DNA from: Kineobactrum salinum
GTDB taxonomy: Bacteria; Pseudomonadota; Gammaproteobacteria; Pseudomonadales; Halieaceae
Reading direction: 5' to 3'
DNA: 64,000 nt
NCBI RefSeq assembly: GCF_010669285.1
Contig: NZ_CP048711.1
Location: 2,046,001-2,110,000 of the forward strand
Part shown: positions 52,769-62,100 of the stretch, in pieces
Layout of the letters: every line of letters starts with the position of its first letter
How positions within the stretch are numbered: the stretch's first letter is position 1
The notes under the pieces: model-generated
The model's input: the letters and a program-made list of their open reading frames with translations, nothing else
What the model was told of the DNA's origin: nothing
Databases searched by the model: none
Translations under genes and position numbers: made by a program

Positions 52769-54154
52769 ATGACCACAGCAGCCAAACTGAAAACCACCGC
52801 CGACTACAAAGTCGCCGATATCACCCTCGCCGACTGGGGTCGCCGGGAACTGGACATCGCCGAAACCGAAATGCCGGCCCTAATGGCCATGCGCGCCAAA
52901 TACAGCGACAGCAAACCACTGGCCGGTGCCAAAATCCTCGGCTGTATCCACATGACCATCCAGACCGGCGTCCTGATCGAGACCCTGGTCCAGCTGGGGG
53001 CCGAAGTGCGCTGGTCCTCCTGCAATATCTTTTCCACCCAGGACCACGCCGCCGCCGCCATCGCCGCCGCCGGCGTGGCCGTCTATGCCTGGAAAGGCGA
53101 GACCGAAGAAGAGTACGAATGGTGCCTTGAACAGACCATTCTCAAAGACGGCAAGCCCTGGGATGCCAACATGGTACTGGACGATGGCGGCGACCTTACC
53201 GCGATGCTGCACCAGAAATACCCGGCCATTCTCGACCATGTCCACGGCATCACCGAAGAGACCACCACCGGCGTCCACCGGCTGCAGGAAATGCTGGCCC
53301 GGGGCGAGTTGAAGGTACCCGCCGTCAATGTCAACGATTCCGTCACCAAGTCCAAGAACGACAACAAATACGGCTGCCGCCACAGCCTCAACGATGCCAT
53401 CAAACGCGCCACCGACCACCTGTTGGCGGGCAAGAAGGCGCTGGTTATCGGTTACGGCGATGTCGGCAAGGGCTCGGCCCAGTCCCTGCGCCAGGAGGGC
53501 ATGATCGTGCGGATCAGCGAGATCGACCCGATCTGCGCCATGCAGGCCTGCATGGACGGCTACGAAGTGGTCTCGCCCTTCCTGGACGGCATCAACACCG
53601 ACAGCGCGGACGGCATCAATACCGAGCTGCTGGGCAGCATCGACCTGCTGGTGACCACCACCGGCAACTACAAGGTCTGCGACGAGCACATGCTGCGCGC
53701 CCTCAAGCGCAACGCCGTGGTGTGCAACATCGGCCACTTCGATAACGAGATCGACACCGCCTTCATGCGCCGCAACTGGCGCTGGGAAGAGGTGAAGCCC
53801 CAGGTACACAAGATCTACCGCGACGAAGACGACTACCTGATCCTGTTGTCCGAGGGCCGCCTGGTCAACCTGGGCAATGCCACCGGCCATCCCTCGCGGA
53901 TCATGGATGGCTCGTTCTCCAACCAGGTCCTGGCCCAGATCTACCTGTACGAGCGCCGCTTTGCCAGCCTGGAAGCCGAGCTGAAGCCCGCCGCACTGCG
54001 GGTTGAAGTACTGCCGAAGAAGCTGGACGAGGAGGTAGCCGCACATATGGTGGCAGGTTTCGGTGGTGTCATCACGCGCCTGACCAAGGCCCAGGCAGAC
54101 TACATCAACGTGTCTGAAACCGGGCCGTTCAAACCCGACAGCTACAAGTACTAG
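52769..54154 (+). CDS. ahcY: S-adenosylhomocysteine hydrolase
   Basis: A 461-residue NAD-dependent enzyme splitting SAH to adenosine and homocysteine. NAD loop [20 protein letters not shown], catalytic Lys/Asp in [27 protein letters not shown], and C-terminal [10 protein letters not shown] that reaches into the neighbouring subunit. The start [22 protein letters not shown] is the family N-terminus; the 126 upstream codons are repeat sequence. An AACAGGA site lies before it. Third gene of the SahR operon, detoxifying the methyltransferase product SAH. Confidence 0.96.
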   Translation: MTTAAKLKTTADYKVADITLADWGRRELDIAETEMPALMAMRAKYSDSKPLAGAKILGCIHMTIQTGVLIETLVQLGAEVRWSSCNIFSTQDHAAAAIAAAGVAVYAWKGETEEEYEWCLEQTILKDGKPWDANMVLDDGGDLTAMLHQKYPAILDHVHGITEETTTGVHRLQEMLARGELKVPAVNVNDSVTKSKNDNKYGCRHSLNDAIKRATDHLLAGKKALVIGYGDVGKGSAQSLRQEGMIVRISEIDPICAMQACMDGYEVVSPFLDGINTDSADGINTELLGSIDLLVTTTGNYKVCDEHMLRALKRNAVVCNIGHFDNEIDTAFMRRNWRWEEVKPQVHKIYRDEDDYLILLSEGRLVNLGNATGHPSRIMDGSFSNQVLAQIYLYERRFASLEAELKPAALRVEVLPKKLDEEVAAHMVAGFGGVITRLTKAQADYINVSETGPFKPDSYKY

Positions 54155-54161
54155 GCCAGCC

Positions 54162-54989
54162 ATGACCAGAATCAGCTTCGAGTACTTTCCACCCAAGAGC
54201 GACGCTGCCCGCGCGACATTGCTGGAGACGACCACTCCGGGCCTGCAGGCATTGCAGCCCGAGTTTTTCTCCGTCACCTACGGTGCCGGGGGCTCTACCC
54301 GGGACAACACGCTGGAGATGGTCTCCGCGCTGAACCAGCGCGGCGTCAGCGTCGCCCCGCACCTGAGTTTCGGTGGTGACGATGGCGCCACGATTGCCGG
54401 CATGCTGCAGCATTACCGCGAGTTGGGCATATCGCGCCTGGTCGCACTGCGCGGGGACATGCCCTCGGGCATGGCCGGCGGCGGGCAACTGGTCCACGCC
54501 AGCGAGCTGGTGCGATTCATCCGCGAGCAGACCGGCGATCATTTTCATATCGAGGTTGCCGCCTACCCGGAAATCCACCCCCAGGCGGAGAGCTATGACA
54601 GCGACCTGAAGCACCTGAAGGCAAAACTCGCCGCCGGCGCCGACAGCGCGATCACCCAGTACTTCTACAACGTCGAGTCCTACTTCTACTTCCTGGACCA
54701 GTGTGCCGCCATCGGTATCGACAAGCCCATCTATGCCGGGATCATGCCGATCACCAACTTCGCCAACCTGGCGCGCTTTTCCCGCAACTGTGGTGCCGAG
54801 ATACCGCGCTGGATATGCCAGCGAATCGAAGGTTACGGCGAGGACCAGGACAGCATCCGCCAATTCGGTATCGAGGTGGTCAGCCAGCTGTGCCAGACCC
54901 TGCTGGAGTCCGGCTGCCCCGGCATCCACTTCTATACCATGAACCAGCTTGAGCCCACCCGCCAGATCCGCCAGAACCTGGCTATCTGA
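54162..54989 (+). CDS. metF: Methylenetetrahydrofolate reductase
   Basis: A 275-residue FAD-dependent reductase giving 5-methyl-THF for methionine synthesis. The TIM barrel shows SFEYFPPKSDAAR, FFSVTYGAGGSTRDNT with the folate-site Asp/Thr, LVALRGDMP, ITQYFYNVESYFYF and GIHFYTMNQ, all diagnostic. It begins seven bases after ahcY and closes the SAM-cycle operon: remethylation, SAM formation and SAH removal under one operator. Confidence 0.96.
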   Translation: MTRISFEYFPPKSDAARATLLETTTPGLQALQPEFFSVTYGAGGSTRDNTLEMVSALNQRGVSVAPHLSFGGDDGATIAGMLQHYRELGISRLVALRGDMPSGMAGGGQLVHASELVRFIREQTGDHFHIEVAAYPEIHPQAESYDSDLKHLKAKLAAGADSAITQYFYNVESYFYFLDQCAAIGIDKPIYAGIMPITNFANLARFSRNCGAEIPRWICQRIEGYGEDQDSIRQFGIEVVSQLCQTLLESGCPGIHFYTMNQLEPTRQIRQNLAI

Positions 54990-54999
54990 GGCCTTTCGC

Positions 55000-55746
55000 A
55001 TGCGGATACCGAGGATCCATACTACCCGGCCACTGCAAGCGGACACCGAGCTCGTGCTGGAACCGGGGCCCAGCCAACACCTTTCCCGGGTGCTGCGCCT
55101 TGCGGCCGGCGCCAGCTTGCTGCTGTTCGATGGTGCCGGGCGGGAATTCAGCGCCCGCATTCTGGCCAGCGACAGGAAGCGGGTCACGGTGCTGCTGCTG
55201 GAACAGCAGGCCCCGCAGCGGGAGTCGCCCCTGTGGATCCACCTGGGAATCGGTATCTCCCGCGGGGACCGGATGGACTGGGTGGTACAGAAGGCCACCG
55301 AGCTGGGAGTGGCCGCCATTACGCCGCTGTTCACAGGCCGCACCGAGGTCCGGCTGCAGGGGGAACGGCAGTCGCGCAAGCGGCAGCACTGGCAGCAGGT
55401 GGCAATCAGCGCCTGTGAACAGAGCGGGCGCGCCACCCTGCCCCGGCTGAGTGAGCCTGCCCTGCTGGCACAGTGGCTGCAACTGGGCGGCGCAGATCGC
55501 CGGTTTGTGCTGCATCACCGGGCCACGGGCGCGGCCGGTATCAACACAGCTGCCGCAGCGCCCCGCTCCGTCAGCCTGCTGGTCGGCCCGGAAGGCGGCC
55601 TGGACGAAGCCGAAATCCAGGCCGCCGAAGCGGCCGGCTTCGAGGCTCTGGCGCTGGGCCCCCGGGTGTTGCGCACCGAGACTGCACCGCTGGCTGCGCT
55701 GGCCATCCTGCAGGCCCGCTGGGGTGATATGGGAGGATTGCTGTAA
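55000..55746 (+). CDS. rsmE: 16S rRNA m3U1498 methyltransferase RsmE
   Basis: A 248-residue SPOUT methyltransferase. An N-terminal PUA-like domain (RIPRIHTTRPL, LEPGPSQHLSRVLRL) precedes the knotted domain with WVVQKATELGVAAITPLF, VGPEGGLDEAEIQAAEAAGFEALALGPRVLRTETAPLAAL, the SAM-binding knot. It begins ten bases after metF. In E. coli the order rsmE-gshB-yqgE-ruvX is the same as here apart from the inserted tonB. Confidence 0.93.
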   Translation: MRIPRIHTTRPLQADTELVLEPGPSQHLSRVLRLAAGASLLLFDGAGREFSARILASDRKRVTVLLLEQQAPQRESPLWIHLGIGISRGDRMDWVVQKATELGVAAITPLFTGRTEVRLQGERQSRKRQHWQQVAISACEQSGRATLPRLSEPALLAQWLQLGGADRRFVLHHRATGAAGINTAAAAPRSVSLLVGPEGGLDEAEIQAAEAAGFEALALGPRVLRTETAPLAALAILQARWGDMGGLL

Positions 55747-55868
55747 GTGACGGGTCGGCTACCGGATGAAGGCGGCGATCCTGCTCTTGTGCAAGTTATC
55801 GCCATTTGCCACTTTAGCCGCCTCCTGTCGCGCAGTACACTGCCCCCTCACTCCAGTGGACAACAGCC

Positions 55869-56858
55869 ATGACAATCAAGATCGGGGTCGTGATGGACCC
55901 CATCTCCCGCATTCAGTACAAGAAGGACAGTACCCTGGCAATGCTCTGGGCGGTCCAGGACCGGGACTGGCAGCTGTACTATATGGAACCGGGCGACCTG
56001 TTCCTGGAGCACGCCACCGCCCGCGCCAGTATGGCGCCACTGACGGTATTTCGCGATCCGGGGTGCTGGCATGAGTTGGGCCCGGCCCAGACCCGCGACC
56101 TGGCGGATCTGGACGTGATCCTGATGCGCAAGGATCCTCCCTTCGACAACGAGTACATTTACGCCACCTATATACTGGAAGCGGCGGAACGCGAGGGCAC
56201 GTTGGTCGTCAATCGCTGCCAGAGCCTGCGGGACTGCAATGAAAAGGTGTTCGCGACGCTGTTTCCGCAGTGTTGCCCGCCCCTGCTGGTCAGCAGTGAT
56301 ATTGCCCGGCTCAAGGGATTTCATATCGAGCACCAGGATGTAATCTTCAAGCCGCTCGACGGCATGGGGGGGGCGTCGATTTTCCGGGTCCAACTGGCAG
56401 ACCCCAACATCAACGTCATCCTGGAAACCCTGACCGGCTTCGGCAAGAAAACCATTATGGCACAGCGCTTCATTCCCGAAATCAGCGAGGGTGACAAGCG
56501 CATCCTGATGATCAATGGCGAGCCCCTGCCCTACTGTCTGGCGCGCATCCCCAGTGTGGGAGAAACCCGGGGCAACCTGGCGGCGGGCGGCAAGGGCAGG
56601 CCCCAGCTGCTGTCCGAACACGACCAGTGGATTGCGGGGCAGGTGGGGCCGACGCTGCGCGAGAAGGGGCTGCTGTTCGTCGGCCTGGATGTGATCGGCG
56701 ATTACCTGACCGAAATCAACGTCACCAGCCCCACAGGGATCCGTGAAATCGACAATGGCCATCAACTGGACATCGGCGGCCAACTGATGGATTGTATTGC
56801 CGAGACAGTGCAGCAGCGCGGCCGGGCAGAGGGGAATGCAGCAGAGCATCGTCAGTGA
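55869..56858 (+). CDS. gshB: Glutathione synthetase
   Basis: A 329-residue ATP-grasp ligase adding glycine to gamma-glutamylcysteine. Motifs: KIGVVMDPISRIQYKKDSTLAML, VILMRKDPPFDNEYIYATY, VFKPLDGMGGASIF-like region, PSVGETRGNLAAGGKG and the Mg site INVTSPTGIREID. Length equals E. coli GshB (315) plus a short tail. It overlaps tonB by 23 bases, so the two are cotranscribed. Confidence 0.96.
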   Translation: MTIKIGVVMDPISRIQYKKDSTLAMLWAVQDRDWQLYYMEPGDLFLEHATARASMAPLTVFRDPGCWHELGPAQTRDLADLDVILMRKDPPFDNEYIYATYILEAAEREGTLVVNRCQSLRDCNEKVFATLFPQCCPPLLVSSDIARLKGFHIEHQDVIFKPLDGMGGASIFRVQLADPNINVILETLTGFGKKTIMAQRFIPEISEGDKRILMINGEPLPYCLARIPSVGETRGNLAAGGKGRPQLLSEHDQWIAGQVGPTLREKGLLFVGLDVIGDYLTEINVTSPTGIREIDNGHQLDIGGQLMDCIAETVQQRGRAEGNAAEHRQ

Positions 56859-57699
56859 AGAGCCGGAAAACCGATTCGGCATAGCGGTTTTCCTCGCCAC
56901 AGCCCTGCATGTGATCCTCGTGCTGGGACTGGGTTTCGAGATCGGCAATCAGCCACCCCCGGGCCCGCAGCTGGAAATCACGCTGGCCCGGCAGCCCAGC
57001 GGCGCGGTGCCTGAGGAAGCTCGCCATCTGGCGCAGTTCAACCAGCAGGGCAGTGGCGACCTGTCAGACCGGACCAGTGTCAGCAGCGCCTCGGCAATGC
57101 CGCAGGCCGCGGCACGGCAGCAGGCCCGGAGCGCGGCGGAGACCGTACAGGCGCAACGGGCCGGGCAGCGACCGGTAACCACCAGGGCACAGTCCCGGCC
57201 GCTGCCGGCCGAGGCCCCGGACAGCGCCTCCACCAGCCCCGCTGCGGTAGCCGGATCCAGTCCCGAGGCGCAGCGGCTGCAAGGGGAGCTGGCGACGCTG
57301 GAAGCCATCCTGGAGGAGCAGGCACAGGATTATTCCAACCGCCCCAGGGTGCGGCGCCTGACCTCCCTCTCCACCCGGGAAGCAGTCGATGCCCGCTATC
57401 TGCACGCGTGGCGCCAGCGGGTGGAGGCGGTGGGCAACCAGTACTACCCGGAGGCATCGATTCGTTACGGACTTTATGGCAGCTTGCGCCTGCTGGTGGT
57501 AATCAATGCCGATGGACAGCTTGAAGACATCCGGATTCTGTCCTCCTCCGGCTATGCCGTGCTGGACGAGGCGGCCATCAAGATTGTACGAATGGCCGCT
57601 CCCTATGCGCCGTTTCCAGGGGCACTGAGAGCTACCACGGACCAACTGGAAATCATCCGCACATGGCAATTTCAGGAAAACCGTCTAAGCTCTGGTTGA
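56836..57699 (+). CDS. tonB: TonB-like energy transducer
   Basis: A 287-residue protein with one N-terminal membrane helix (FGIAVFLATALHVILVLGLGF), a Ser/Pro/Ala/Gln-rich periplasmic spacer, a coiled segment (EAQRLQGELATLEAILEEQA) and a C-terminal TonB domain (WRQRVEAVGNQYYPEASIRYGLYGSLRLLVVINADGQLEDIRILSSSG). It transmits inner-membrane proton-motive energy to outer-membrane receptors such as the three in this window. The conserved SxxxH helix of classical TonB is partly present (ATALH). No exbB/exbD are nearby. Confidence 0.88.
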   Translation: MQQSIVSEEPENRFGIAVFLATALHVILVLGLGFEIGNQPPPGPQLEITLARQPSGAVPEEARHLAQFNQQGSGDLSDRTSVSSASAMPQAAARQQARSAAETVQAQRAGQRPVTTRAQSRPLPAEAPDSASTSPAAVAGSSPEAQRLQGELATLEAILEEQAQDYSNRPRVRRLTSLSTREAVDARYLHAWRQRVEAVGNQYYPEASIRYGLYGSLRLLVVINADGQLEDIRILSSSGYAVLDEAAIKIVRMAAPYAPFPGALRATTDQLEIIRTWQFQENRLSSG

Positions 57700-57745
57700 G
57701 TACACTGCCGGGGCGACACAGCTGCGAGGTCGAGACAATAGCATT

Positions 57746-58336
57746 ATGCCAGCCCAGATAACTGCGAGCGCCAGCAAAAGCGGCAGCTGTCTGCGGGATC
57801 ACTTCCTGCTGGCGATGCCGAGCCTGTCCGAGGGTATCTTTTCCCAGAGCATCACCTATATCTGTGAGCACGGCGAGGCCGGCGCCATGGGTATCGTGAT
57901 CAACCAGCCGCTGGACCTCAGTGTGGCGGAGATTTTCGACCACCTGGATATCGAAAGCCGCACCGACTTCGCCGACGAGCCGGTCATGGCAGGCGGGCCG
58001 GTGCAACTCGATCACGGCTTCGTGCTGCATCGCCGCGGCGCGCAGAGTTGGGAAGCAAGCCTGCAGGTAACCCCGGAGATTACTCTGACCACATCGCGCG
58101 ATGTCCTGCGCGCGATAGCCGAGGGCAGTGGCCCGCAGGAGCATCTGATCGCGCTGGGCTACGCCGGCTGGACCGCCGGACAGCTGGAGCAGGAGTTGAC
58201 CGCGAACAGCTGGCTGACCATACCCGCCGACAGTGAAATCATTTTCTCCACGCCCTGGCACGCGCGCCTGTCAGCCGCGGCAGCCCAGCTGGGAATAGAC
58301 ATGAACCTGATCTCCGCCCAGGCAGGGCATGCCTGA
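57746..58336 (+). CDS. yqgE: YqgE/AlgH family protein (UPF0301)
   Basis: A 196-residue protein of unknown biochemical role, linked in Pseudomonas to alginate (AlgH). Family motifs: HFLLAMPSLSEGIFSQSITYICEHGEAGAMGIVINQPL, GGPVQLDHGFVLH, and GYAGWTAGQLEQEL. Its stop overlaps the ruvX start by eight bases, the usual coupling. Confidence 0.93.
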   Translation: MPAQITASASKSGSCLRDHFLLAMPSLSEGIFSQSITYICEHGEAGAMGIVINQPLDLSVAEIFDHLDIESRTDFADEPVMAGGPVQLDHGFVLHRRGAQSWEASLQVTPEITLTTSRDVLRAIAEGSGPQEHLIALGYAGWTAGQLEQELTANSWLTIPADSEIIFSTPWHARLSAAAAQLGIDMNLISAQAGHA

Positions 58337-58772
58337 GCAGCAAGCCGCGCCGCTACCTGCCACTGTGCTGGCATTCGACTACGGCTTGCGCCAGATCGGT
58401 GTCGCGGTGGGCAACAGTGTGTTCGGGACCACTCAGCCGCTGGCCGTCCTGCGAGCCCGCGACGGCATACCCAACTGGCCTGCGCTGGAGGCACTGGTGG
58501 CCCAGTGGCAACCGCAGCTGCTGGTGGTGGGAGACCCGCTGAACATGGACGGCAGCGTCAGCGAACTGGCGACCCGGGCCCGCAAGTTCGGCCGGCGCCT
58601 GGAGGGCCGCCTGGGGCTGCCGGTGGCCATGACCGACGAACGCCTCAGCAGCCGGGCGGCCAAGAGCGAACAGCGGGAACGGGGTCATCGGGGCGACTAC
58701 AAGGCCGTTCCGGTAGACAGCCACGCCGCCGAACTGATCCTGCTGACCTGGTTGCGACAGCACGGGCGCTAG
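58329..58772 (+). CDS. ruvX: Holliday junction resolvase-like RuvX (YqgF)
   Basis: A 147-residue RNase-H-fold nuclease required for 16S rRNA 5' maturation in E. coli. Motifs: LAFDYGLRQIGVAVGN with the first catalytic Asp, GDPLNMDGS, the Glu in MTDERLSSRAA and the Asp in PVDSHAAELIL. Convergent with pilU; palindromic copy 3 fills the gap. Confidence 0.93.
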   Translation: MPEQQAAPLPATVLAFDYGLRQIGVAVGNSVFGTTQPLAVLRARDGIPNWPALEALVAQWQPQLLVVGDPLNMDGSVSELATRARKFGRRLEGRLGLPVAMTDERLSSRAAKSEQRERGHRGDYKAVPVDSHAAELILLTWLRQHGR

Positions 58773-58982
58773 GGCCAATGGCACTTGCTTTGGCTCGCTC
58801 CGGAAGTAGGTCGGCGTCCTGGGAGGGTGCTTCCGAGACCGTATGCGACATGGATGCGCGGGGCCGCCTAGGCATCCGAGCCCCCACGGAAGGGTTCACG
58901 GCGTGTCTCGGAAGCACCCTCCCAGGATGTCGACCGGGCCACGAAGTCCCAAAGCTCTAAAGTAAGTGTCATTGGCCCTAGC
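58770..58982. repeat. Intergenic palindromic element, copy 3
   Basis: Between the convergent ends of ruvX and pilU. Perfect 23-bp arms at 58817-58839 and 58905-58927 (TCCTGGGAGGGTGCTTCCGA...). The outer ends also pair (AGGGCCAATGGCACTTGC with GTAAGTGTCATTGGCCCT, few mismatches). The sequence is the reverse complement of copy 1 with about the same arms; its core is close to copy 2. Confidence 0.85.
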
Positions 58983-60117
58983 GGCGCGTATGACTGCCGC
59001 CTTTGGACTGATCGAAACTCAGCTCGCCACCATCGGCCGGACTGCCCTGCCTGCCCCGTTCATACATCTTGATCATCAGCCGCACTTCATTCGCCGAATC
59101 GGCGAAGCGCATCGCATCGTCCTGCGATATCAGGTTTTCCTTGTAGGCCTTGAACAGGGACTGGTCGAGGGTCTGCATACCCAGCTCAGTGGACTTGGCC
59201 ATCAGATCCTTGATCAGGTGCACCTCGCCCTTACGGATATACTCCTGCACCAGGGGCGTGTTCAGCAGCACCTCCACCACCGGAGTGCGGCCCTTGCCAT
59301 CCTTGCGCGGCAGCAGTTGCTGCGCCACCATCGCCTTCAGGTTCAGGGACAGGTCCATCCAGACCTGAGTGTGCAGCTGGGCCGGAAAGAAGCTCTGGAT
59401 GCGGTCCAACGCCTGGTTGGCATTATTGGCATGCAGGGTACACAGACACAGATGACCGGTTTCCGCGAAGGTCAGGGCCTGGGCCATGGTCTCCGCCGTG
59501 CGCACCTCGCCAATCAGGATCACGTCTGGCGCCTGGCGCAGCATGTTCTTCAGTGCCACGTCGAAGGACTCGGTATCGATCCCGACCTCCCGCTGGGTGA
59601 CGATGCAGTTGGCGTGGTCGTGGATAAACTCGATCGGGTCTTCAATGCTGATGATATGGCCGCGGCTGTTGTGGTTGCGATGGCCCACCATGGCTGCCAG
59701 CGAGGTGGACTTGCCGGTGCCTGTTGCGCCGACGAAAATAACCAGGCCGCGCTTGGTCATCGCCAGATCCTTGACGATGGGTGGCAGACCCAGCTCTTCG
59801 ATTCCCGGTATCCGGGTCTCGATCCGGCGCAGCACCATGCCGACACTGCCCCGCTCCACCAGTGCGCTGACGCGGAACCGTCCCACCCCCGTAACTGACA
59901 ATGCAAAGTTGCACTCACGGGTATTGAGGAACTCCTGACGCTGCGCCTCTGTCATCGTCGACAGCACCAGCTCCCGGGTAACTGCCGGCGACAACCTGTC
60001 GCTGGACAGCGGGTGAATCTGACCGTCAACCTTGATGCTGACAGCGGCCCCCGGCATGATAAAGCCATCCGAGGCACCGTCTTTGACCATCCGGCGGAGC
60101 AGCTCTTCGATCTTCAT
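58978..60117 (-). CDS. pilU: Type IV pilus retraction ATPase PilU
   Basis: A 379-residue secretion ATPase. Walker A VFVGATGTGKSTSLAAM, Asp box/Walker B region ILIGEVRTAETMAQAL, His box HLCLCTLHANNANQALDR. The C-terminal tail (AYKENLISQDDAMRFADSANEVRLMIKMYERG) is the PilU-specific extension. The start MKIEELLRRMVKDGASDGFI aligns with the family. With pilT, 100 bases upstream, it supports pilus retraction, twitching and DNA uptake. Confidence 0.94.
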   Translation of the reverse strand: MKIEELLRRMVKDGASDGFIMPGAAVSIKVDGQIHPLSSDRLSPAVTRELVLSTMTEAQRQEFLNTRECNFALSVTGVGRFRVSALVERGSVGMVLRRIETRIPGIEELGLPPIVKDLAMTKRGLVIFVGATGTGKSTSLAAMVGHRNHNSRGHIISIEDPIEFIHDHANCIVTQREVGIDTESFDVALKNMLRQAPDVILIGEVRTAETMAQALTFAETGHLCLCTLHANNANQALDRIQSFFPAQLHTQVWMDLSLNLKAMVAQQLLPRKDGKGRTPVVEVLLNTPLVQEYIRKGEVHLIKDLMAKSTELGMQTLDQSLFKAYKENLISQDDAMRFADSANEVRLMIKMYERGRQGSPADGGELSFDQSKGGSHTRR

Positions 60118-60217
60118 CGTTTCCTTTCCTTGGCCGGCCATTCAAGGACCGGCGCTGTGCTGTAATGGAATCTGGCAGACCAGCCCTCATCCGGCGGCGG
60201 CAAAACCGGAGCGACTG

Positions 60218-61252
60218 CTAGAAGTTTTCCGGCATGCGCGCCTTTTCCCTGGCGACCTCGCGGTTGATCGTGCGGTTGTCCACCAGTTTTTGCAGACACT
60301 GATCCATGGTCTGCATGCCCAGCGCGTGGCCGGTCTGGATCGCAGAGTACATTTGTGCCACCTTGTCCTCACGGATAAGGTTGCGAATGGCCGAGGTGCC
60401 ACGCATCACCTCGTGGGCCGCGACCCGGCCGCCGGTAGCGCGCTTGAGCAGGGTCTGGGAGATCACTGCCTGCAACGACTCGGACAACATCGAGCGTACC
60501 ATCGCCTTCTCCGCGGCCGGAAATACATCCACCACCCGGTCGATGGTCTTGGCGGCAGAGGTGGTGTGCAGCGTGCCGAACACCAGGTGGCCGGTTTCCG
60601 CTGCGGTCAGTGCCAGACGGATGGTTTCCAGGTCGCGCATCTCACCCACCAGGATGATGTCCGGGTCCTCCCGCAATGCCGAGCGCAGCGCCTCGGCAAA
60701 GCCCAGGGTATCCCGGTGTACCTCGCGCTGGTTGACCAGGCATTTCTTGCTGTCGTGCACAAACTCGATCGGGTCCTCGATGGTGAGGATATGCTCGTAC
60801 TTGTTGTCATTGATGAAGTCGATCATCGCCGCCAGGGTAGTGGACTTGCCCGAACCGGTGGGGCCCGTCACCAGCACCAGGCCGCGCGGCATCATCGAGA
60901 TGTCCCGGAACACCTGGCCCATGCCCAGGTCTTCCATGGTCAGCACCTTCGAGGGAATGGTCCGGAACACACCGCCCGCACCGCGGTTCTGGTTGAAGGC
61001 ATTGACCCGGAAACGCGCCACCCCGGGGACCTCGAAGGAGAAGTCCGTCTCCAGGAACTCCTCGTAGTCCTTGCGCTGCTTGTCGTTCATGATGTCGTAG
61101 ATCAGGTCGTGGACCTGCTTGTGTTCCATCGGCGGCAGGTTGATGCGCCGCACATCACCGTCCACCCGGATCATCGGTGGCAGGCCGGCCGACAGGTGCA
61201 GGTCCGAAGCGCCCTGCTTGGCACTGAACGCGAGCAGTTCTGTAATATCCAC
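60218..61252 (-). CDS. pilT: Type IV pilus retraction ATPase PilT
   Basis: A 344-residue ATPase with the standard start MDITELLAFSAKQGASDLHLSAG, Walker A LVTGPTGSGKSTTLAAM, Walker B IILVGEMRDLETI, His box HLVFGTLHTTSAAKTIDR and the AIRNLIREDKVAQMYS motif essential for retraction. Divergent from yggS, three genes and the same order as in Pseudomonas (pilU-pilT / yggS-proC). Confidence 0.96.
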   Translation of the reverse strand: MDITELLAFSAKQGASDLHLSAGLPPMIRVDGDVRRINLPPMEHKQVHDLIYDIMNDKQRKDYEEFLETDFSFEVPGVARFRVNAFNQNRGAGGVFRTIPSKVLTMEDLGMGQVFRDISMMPRGLVLVTGPTGSGKSTTLAAMIDFINDNKYEHILTIEDPIEFVHDSKKCLVNQREVHRDTLGFAEALRSALREDPDIILVGEMRDLETIRLALTAAETGHLVFGTLHTTSAAKTIDRVVDVFPAAEKAMVRSMLSESLQAVISQTLLKRATGGRVAAHEVMRGTSAIRNLIREDKVAQMYSAIQTGHALGMQTMDQCLQKLVDNRTINREVAREKARMPENF

Positions 61253-61317
61253 TGTTGCTTTTCCCCCTCGAAGCGGTCCTGTTTTGTCCTCGCCTGCAGG
61301 GGCCGCAATCCGCTACC

Positions 61318-62037
61318 ATGGCAACCATGGAATCCGACACGCTCAGGCTCAACATCGAATCTGTACTCGAAAGAGTACGACTCGCGGCCCGAAAAAGCCA
61401 GCGCCCGGACCAGGCCGTGCAGCTGCTGGCGGTCAGTAAAACCAGGCCGGCGGAGGACATTCGTCGGGCCGCCGCGCTGGGCCTGAGCGATTTTGGCGAA
61501 AACTATCTGCAGGAGGCGCTGGAGAAGATCGACCAGCTGCGGGATCTGGACGGTCTGCGCTGGCACTTCATCGGCCCGATCCAGTCCAATAAAACCCGCC
61601 TTATCGCCGAACATTTCCACTGGGTGCACAGCGTGGATCGGTTGAAGATAGCGCAGCGGCTCAGCGACCAGCGCCCGGCCGCAATGCCGGAGCTGCAGCT
61701 GTGCCTGCAAGTCAACATTTCCGGCGAGCAGAGCAAGTCCGGGGTCAGCCTGGAGCAGCTGCCGGAGCTGGCCCACGCTGTATTGCCGCTGCCGCGCCTG
61801 CGTCTGCGCGGCCTGATGGCAATTCCAGCCGCCACTGCCGACCCGGACGTCCAGCGAGCGGCGTTCGCCGCACTGCGCGGCGCGCTGCAACAACTGCAAC
61901 GGGACGCGCCACAGCTGGATACGCTCTCCATGGGCATGTCCGGTGACCTTGAGGCCGCCATCGCTGAGGGGGCAACCGTCGTGCGGGTGGGCACCGATAT
62001 CTTTGGCCCGCGCCAGGCAACTGCGGCTGACGGGTGA
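61318..62037 (+). CDS. yggS: YggS/PLPBP family pyridoxal phosphate homeostasis protein
   Basis: A 239-residue PLP-binding TIM-barrel protein. The PLP Lys is in QLLAVSKTRPAEDI, followed by GENYLQEALEKI, WHFIGPIQSNKTRLIAE, QVNISGEQSKSGV and SMGMSGDLEAAIAEGATVVRVGTDIFG, all family motifs. It affects PLP pools and amino-acid metabolism rather than having a known catalytic activity. ATG 61327 is an alternative start. Upstream of proC as usual. Confidence 0.95.
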   Translation: MATMESDTLRLNIESVLERVRLAARKSQRPDQAVQLLAVSKTRPAEDIRRAAALGLSDFGENYLQEALEKIDQLRDLDGLRWHFIGPIQSNKTRLIAEHFHWVHSVDRLKIAQRLSDQRPAAMPELQLCLQVNISGEQSKSGVSLEQLPELAHAVLPLPRLRLRGLMAIPAATADPDVQRAAFAALRGALQQLQRDAPQLDTLSMGMSGDLEAAIAEGATVVRVGTDIFGPRQATAADG

Positions 62038-62100
62038 TTTTGCCGCCTTCGCGCGTGTATACTGGCGCGTCCCGATTGACTGACACAACAGTGGAATACA

